NCBI RefSeq assembly: GCF_000014005.1
Contig: NC_008009.1
Span: 3,038,001-3,102,000 of the forward strand
Origin: Candidatus Koribacter versatilis Ellin345
GTDB lineage: Bacteria > Acidobacteriota > Terriglobia > Terriglobales > Acidobacteriaceae
Direction: 5' to 3'
Length of the DNA: 64,000 nt
Under the pieces are notes generated by a model, which made no database searches, had not been told where the DNA came from, and was given only the letters and a program-made list of their open reading frames with translations. Positions 60,290 to 64,000 of this stretch are shown here, in pieces. The position numbers and the translations under genes are program-made. Every line of letters starts with the position of its first letter. The first letter of the stretch is position 1.

Positions 60290-60469
60290 ATGAGTGATTC
60301 CTTCGGTAGTTGTCCGCAATGCGGCTCCGAGAAGGTTCTCCGGTCCCATCGCAAAGGCGTTAAGGAAAAGGTCTTGAAGCTCTTGACGCCATCCATCCGT
60401 TTCTATCGCTGCCACAAATGCGGGGCGCGCTTCATCCGCGAAGGCCGAGACAACAACGGCGCGAAGTGA
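60290..60469 (+). CDS. Small zinc-ribbon protein
   Basis: A 59-residue protein, MSDSFGSCPQCGSEKVLRSH at the start. It has two CxxC pairs (CPQC at about 8-11, CHKC at about 42-45) joined by a basic region (KGVKEKVLKLLTPS), a rubredoxin-like zinc ribbon with an RFIREGRD tail. It is divergent from mtnP and 6 bases short of the convergent peptidase-like gene. The role is unknown, possibly nucleic-acid or protein binding. Confidence 0.65.
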   Translation: MSDSFGSCPQCGSEKVLRSHRKGVKEKVLKLLTPSIRFYRCHKCGARFIREGRDNNGAK

Positions 60470-60475
60470 CTTTCT

Positions 60476-62068
60476 CTACTTTACCGGTCTTAAGAACGGC
60501 GTCATCATCATTCCATCCGTCGCCGTATATCGCCGAAAGTCGAACATAAACCCGGACGGCTGCAAGAGTAGCGTCGTTTTTGCGGTCCCGTCATTCGCTG
60601 CGAGCGCGGCGTCGCGCAACTTCACCGCCTCGGCATCCGGGAAACTCTCCGTCACGATGACAACATTTTCATCGCGTTCCACCGACACAGTCCCTTGATC
60701 TGTCTGCTTGCGCACTATTGTGTCAGGCGCTTTTCCTGCCGCTGCGTTCGCCTTGTCTGCTGGCGCCGCGATCGCGCGTAGAGACTTGTAACGTTGCTTC
60801 CAGGAATCCGTGAAGATTCGCGCGAATTGCGCCGCGACGTCGTTGTCGCTCCATCGCGACACGTAAATAAAAGCTACCGAGTCTGAAGGCGAGCCTTTTT
60901 TGCGCGCGGCGTAGTAATAGCCCCCGCGCCAGCCCGGGGTCAGATCGCGCGATGTATCGGCATCTGCATACAACTCCATCAGTACATTCACGTCAAACTG
61001 GCCGAGCGCGCCGAAGTCCATCTGCTCCCAACTCTTGCCCAGCAATTTGTCGAAGTTCGGCACGGTAAGCAGCGGGATGTGTTTGCCATTGAGATATTGC
61101 CGCGGCTGCATCACCTCTCGCGTGTCGGCCGGCGGAGTGTCGAGCGTTCCCTTGAAGGCCGCGTCTTTCCCCTGCGCTCGCAGAACCTGTTCTTCGAACT
61201 CCGTGCCTTCGCGATAAGCAAACATCATGGCGCGCTTGATGTACAACGGTGCGCTGGCAAAGACCGGCGATCCGGCGGCGTCCATCATTTGATCTTCCAT
61301 CATCTTCACGGCATCGGGAGCATCTGCGGCGGACCGGCCCATCGGCACCAGGCTGTAGTCAATCAGCACCAGCATCGCCTGGCCTTCCGTTACCGATTGC
61401 CGCGCCACCCGCAGTTCATCCAGCGCCAACTGTTCCGGCAGCGAATACTTCTTCCCTTCCGGCTTTCCGCCGTTCTGCCATTTCTCGAGATCGGTGTACT
61501 GGTCCTGCAACGCGTGCGTCAATTCGTGCGCCATCACCGGCTTTTGCACTTCTGGCGGAAGCCAGTCGAGCATGTTCATGGTTTTGGTTTTGGTGTCGTA
61601 ATAGCCGGCGACCTGCTCACGGAGCATCGCGACCATAAACTTCCGCAGATTGAAGTCCGTCGGCAGGAGGCCGAATTTCTTCATCACGAACTCGGACTGC
61701 TCCATGCGCTTGTTGTCCGGGTCTTCCTTCATACGCTGCTCGACGAACTTCTCCACCTCATCGCGGGACGTGAGCTTGTGCTTCACCTCGTGCTTGATCG
61801 GCAGGCCCGACTGCTGGCTGGCGAACTTCAGGATCTCGTCGACGGAATTAAATAGTTCCTGCGCCTCTTGCGGCGTGATCTTCTTCTCGGCCTGCCTGTC
61901 CACCCCTTTCGACTTCTCTTCGGAAGGCTTCTGGGTCTCAGGCGCAGGCGTCTGCTGCTGGCCGGACTCGGTCTGTGGTTCCGGAGGCGGAGGATTCTGG
62001 GTTTGACTTAGAGCAGGCTGGCAGGCGATACCCAGCGACAGCAGGAGCGCGGCGACGATTGGACGCAT
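60476..62068 (-). CDS. Secreted zinc-peptidase-like protein (HExxH)
   Basis: A 530-residue secreted protein. The ATG at 62068 opens a signal peptide (MRPIVAALLLSLGIACQPAL). The frame extends further upstream, but only against the YgfZ gene. A low-complexity Pro/Gln/Lys linker (about 25-60) is followed by a helical part. Then comes VMAHELTHALQDQYTDLEKW with HExxH, in a region of TKTMNMLDWLPPEVQKP. QSVTEGQAMLVLIDYSL supplies a downstream Glu that could be the third ligand. The second half (about 400-530) has unknown fold. It resembles acidobacterial proteins annotated only as hypothetical. Confidence 0.72.
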   Translation of the reverse strand: MRPIVAALLLSLGIACQPALSQTQNPPPPEPQTESGQQQTPAPETQKPSEEKSKGVDRQAEKKITPQEAQELFNSVDEILKFASQQSGLPIKHEVKHKLTSRDEVEKFVEQRMKEDPDNKRMEQSEFVMKKFGLLPTDFNLRKFMVAMLREQVAGYYDTKTKTMNMLDWLPPEVQKPVMAHELTHALQDQYTDLEKWQNGGKPEGKKYSLPEQLALDELRVARQSVTEGQAMLVLIDYSLVPMGRSAADAPDAVKMMEDQMMDAAGSPVFASAPLYIKRAMMFAYREGTEFEEQVLRAQGKDAAFKGTLDTPPADTREVMQPRQYLNGKHIPLLTVPNFDKLLGKSWEQMDFGALGQFDVNVLMELYADADTSRDLTPGWRGGYYYAARKKGSPSDSVAFIYVSRWSDNDVAAQFARIFTDSWKQRYKSLRAIAAPADKANAAAGKAPDTIVRKQTDQGTVSVERDENVVIVTESFPDAEAVKLRDAALAANDGTAKTTLLLQPSGFMFDFRRYTATDGMMMTPFLRPVK

Positions 62069-62155
62069 GGACACACCAAGATTAAAGCACAGCGCTCGAC
62101 GGCAAGTGTTCGGAAAGCCCAAGGCTGGTTGGTCTCGAATCCTGCGGGCCTTCGT

Positions 62156-62161
62156 TATAAT
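62156..62161 (+). promoter_or_regulatory. Possible -10 box of ygfZ
   Basis: A perfect TATAAT lies 12 bases upstream of the ATG at 62174, with AAAGG between them. If it is the -10, the leader is only a few bases long. Confidence 0.35.
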
Positions 62162-62173
62162 CAAAGGTTCTGT

Positions 62174-63202
62174 ATGCGTAATTCCTTGCTTCAAGAGAAA
62201 ACCGCGCCGGCACGGATGGGCGAGTACCACGGTGCGCACGCAGCCGCCGTCTACACCGACGTCGCCCGCGAATTCGATGCCCTTCGTACCGGAGCCGCTG
62301 TTTACGAAGCGACCTGGCGCGCAAAGATCGTCGCGACTGGCGAAGACCGCGTCCGCTGGCTCAATGGCATGATCACGAACAACGTTCGCGATCTCGCTGT
62401 CAGCCGCGGCGTATACAGCTTTGTCCTTAACGCACAGGGCCGCATTCAGGGCGATCTCATCGCTTTTCAGCGTGGCGATTACATCCTGCTCGAAACCGAT
62501 GAATCGCAGGCCGAGTCGCTGACCGCTCTGTTCGATCGCTTCATCATCATGGACGACGTTGAAATCGCGAATGTCAGCGAGAAGCTGGCCTCCATCGGTG
62601 TAAAGGGACCGAAGGCCGCAGAGGTCCTTCGCGAAGCTGGTTTCCCTGCCGATCTCAAAGCACTCGATGTCGTGGATGCGACCTGGAACGGCGTCGGCAT
62701 TTCCGTCGCCTGCGGCGCGAGCGAGCAGTTCCCCGAATTCGAAATCTGGTTCGCGCCGGAACATACCGTGGCCGTGTGGGACGCGCTGGTTTCCGCCGGA
62801 GCTCAGCCCGTAGGCTACGAAGCCCTTGAGTTACATCGCATTGCGACCGGCATACCCGCCTTCGGACAGGACATTCGCGAGCGCGATCTCCCGCAGGAGA
62901 CCGCGCAGAGTCACGCGCTACACTTCTCCAAGGGCTGCTACGTCGGCCAGGAGATCGTCGAGCGCATCCACTCGCGCGGCAATGTTCATCGCGGATTTAC
63001 TGGTTTCTCACTTTCGCAACTCGTAAACTCCGGGACAAAGCTCGTCAGAGACGGCAAAGAAGTTGGCGAGATCACCAGCGTTGCCGAACTGCCATCCAAG
63101 AAAATCATTGCCCTTGGCTATGTGCGCCGCGAGGCAGCTACCAGCGAGCTTGTTGCCGGTGACGCAACTGCCAAAGTACATCCCTTACCGTTTGAGTTTT
63201 AA
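62174..63202 (+). CDS. ygfZ: YgfZ/GcvT-like folate-binding protein
   Basis: A 342-residue YgfZ-family protein that helps assembly or repair of FeS enzymes. The start is the ATG at 62174 (MRNSLLQEKTAPARMGEYHG). The GcvT fold is shown by RWLNGMITNNVRDL, VLNAQGRIQGDLIAF and the YgfZ signature KGCYVGQEIVERIHSRGNVHR, seen in two parts; its Cys in KGCYxGQE is required for function in E. coli. The DUF1844 gene begins 2 bases after its stop, so these two are cotranscribed. Confidence 0.88.
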   Translation: MRNSLLQEKTAPARMGEYHGAHAAAVYTDVAREFDALRTGAAVYEATWRAKIVATGEDRVRWLNGMITNNVRDLAVSRGVYSFVLNAQGRIQGDLIAFQRGDYILLETDESQAESLTALFDRFIIMDDVEIANVSEKLASIGVKGPKAAEVLREAGFPADLKALDVVDATWNGVGISVACGASEQFPEFEIWFAPEHTVAVWDALVSAGAQPVGYEALELHRIATGIPAFGQDIRERDLPQETAQSHALHFSKGCYVGQEIVERIHSRGNVHRGFTGFSLSQLVNSGTKLVRDGKEVGEITSVAELPSKKIIALGYVRREAATSELVAGDATAKVHPLPFEF

Positions 63203-63204
63203 TT

Positions 63205-63816
63205 ATGGCCGATAAGAAAAACGAAAGCTTCACCGTAACCGACCGCCGCAAGTTCACTATCGACGGCGATGTCCGTCCTGACGCTCCACGCGAAGAAGAG
63301 GCTCCCGCCGCACCACCCGCTCCGGAAGCGAAGCCCGATTCGAACGTGAAGGAGTTTCCCAAACGCGCCGTCGAGGCGCCCACCGCCGCGGCGGAAACAG
63401 AGCCCGAGCAACCCGATGCCGTGAGTATCGAAGAGACGCGCGAGTCGGCGGCTGCCTACAAGCAATCCATTGCCGACATCGACCAGCACCTCGCCGGACA
63501 GATGAAGGAACAGGGCCGCACGCCTAAAGACTTCGAAATGAACTTCGAGAAGTTGGTGGCCTCCCTGTACACGACGGCGATCATGCAGCTTGGCCTCGAT
63601 CCTGCCAGCGGCCAGATGAAGTACCAGCCGGATATCATCGCCGCGCGCCAGACCGTGGACATGCTCTCGATCCTGCAAGAGAAGACCAAGGGCAATCTCG
63701 ACGCGAAAGAGGGCCGCCTGCTCGACAGCATCCTCTACGAGCTGCGCATGGCCTACATCGAGATCACCAAGATGCTCACGCAGGCGCCGCCGCCCGGAGG
63801 ATCCGGCAAGCCCTGA
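63205..63816 (+). CDS. DUF1844 protein
   Basis: A 203-residue protein. Its N-terminal half (about 1-90) is low-complexity and rich in Ala, Pro and Glu. The C-terminal half is the DUF1844 domain: FEKLVASLYTTAIMQLGL, QPDIIAARQTVDMLSILQEK and LLDSILYELRMAYIEITK. The family is common in acidobacteria and other soil bacteria and lacks a known role. It starts 2 bases after ygfZ, and the next gene starts inside its stop. Confidence 0.85.
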   Translation: MADKKNESFTVTDRRKFTIDGDVRPDAPREEEAPAAPPAPEAKPDSNVKEFPKRAVEAPTAAAETEPEQPDAVSIEETRESAAAYKQSIADIDQHLAGQMKEQGRTPKDFEMNFEKLVASLYTTAIMQLGLDPASGQMKYQPDIIAARQTVDMLSILQEKTKGNLDAKEGRLLDSILYELRMAYIEITKMLTQAPPPGGSGKP

Positions 63817-64000
63817 TGCGCGCCACTCTCACGGTCCTCGGAAGCGGCACGTCGATGGGCGTGCCGACGATCGGTTGCGACTGCGCGGTCTGCAGCTCCA
63901 GCGATCCGCATGACCGCAGGCTGCGCCCGTCAGTCATGGTGCAATACGACGGCAAGCTGGTGCTCATTGACACCACACCCGACTTCCGCGAACAGGCACT
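63816..64000 (+). CDS. PhnP-like metallo-beta-lactamase fold hydrolase (3' truncated)
   Basis: The first 61 residues or so of a metallohydrolase: MRATLTVLGSGTSMGVPTIG, then CDCAVC and DPHDRRLRPSVMV, and VLIDTTPDFREQA. This matches the N-terminus of PhnP-type phosphodiesterases of the metallo-beta-lactamase fold, with the Cys-rich loop CDCAVCSSS. The histidine motif lies beyond the window edge. Its ATG overlaps the DUF1844 stop (TGATG). Confidence 0.85.
   Translation, partial: MRATLTVLGSGTSMGVPTIGCDCAVCSSSDPHDRRLRPSVMVQYDGKLVLIDTTPDFREQA

Noticed and set aside
62069-62764. Upstream extension of the HExxH protein frame
   Set aside because: This part is antisense to ygfZ. A signal peptide starts at 62068, which fixes the true start.

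Overview
The window looks like chromosomal DNA from an acidobacterium, most likely of the Koribacter/Terriglobales type. This is inferred from gene content, not from a marker gene. The pointers are an Oar-type TonB receptor whose C-terminus ends in RQVQIGMKFNF, several secreted carboxypeptidase-regulatory-domain proteins, a Ser/Thr kinase fused to a formylglycine-generating-enzyme-like domain, a DUF1844 protein, a DUF5715 protein, and GC-rich coding with many ATGA/GTGA stop-start overlaps. I saw no rRNA, tRNA, CRISPR array, insertion sequence or prophage. Coding density is high and nothing looks recently acquired.

Layout. 1-5.4 kb: the end of a TonB receptor, convergent with two coupled secreted carboxypeptidase-regulatory-like proteins. 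5.7-12.6 kb: a DUF5715 protein, the kinase fusion, an M19 dipeptidase with a cyclophilin, a tiny secreted His-rich peptide and a papain-like protease. 12.96-23.06 kb: one exopolysaccharide gene set with nine tightly packed genes (tyrosine autokinase/Wzz, Wza-like exporter, YdjC deacetylase, flippase, polymerase, GT2, an alpha/alpha-toroid-like protein, DUF354 protein, initiating sugar transferase). 23-30 kb: housekeeping and small units (thiD, rlpA with a recognisable promoter and an upstream repeat operator, pyrF, an M50 protease pair, a lysozyme-like protein, a GNAT enzyme, crcB under a fluoride riboswitch, and a 3-hydroxyisobutyrate-dehydrogenase-like enzyme). 30.2-36.2 kb: a redox gene set made of cytochrome c, an FeS protein, an NrfD-type membrane protein, a histidine kinase with two haem-binding motifs in its periplasmic loop, a sigma-54 activator and an archaemetzincin.

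36.2-45.7 kb: small proteins, Ku, DUF92, a D-aminoacylase-like hydrolase, a cyclase-family protein, ElyC/TsaC, an rRNA methylase and RarA. 45.7-56 kb: a peptidoglycan-recycling neighbourhood. It has an AmiE-like/NamZ fusion, a paralogous serine hydrolase, MurQ, and then (minus strand) Mpl, LD-carboxypeptidase and DapF, with PlsC and an M61 peptidase coupled in. 56-64 kb: MgtC-like protein, a GT-C membrane transferase, PfkB kinase and MTA phosphorylase upstream in the same minus-strand run, then a small zinc ribbon, a secreted HExxH protein, YgfZ, DUF1844 and the start of a PhnP-like metallohydrolase.

The most interesting systems are the haem-sensing kinase/HybA-HybB/cytochrome/archaemetzincin set (with a His-substituted distal ligand in the cytochrome), the peptidoglycan-recycling neighbourhood with its fused amidase-muramidase, the exopolysaccharide cluster with its toroid protein, and the fluoride riboswitch. 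All functional statements come from reading motifs. No database search was run.
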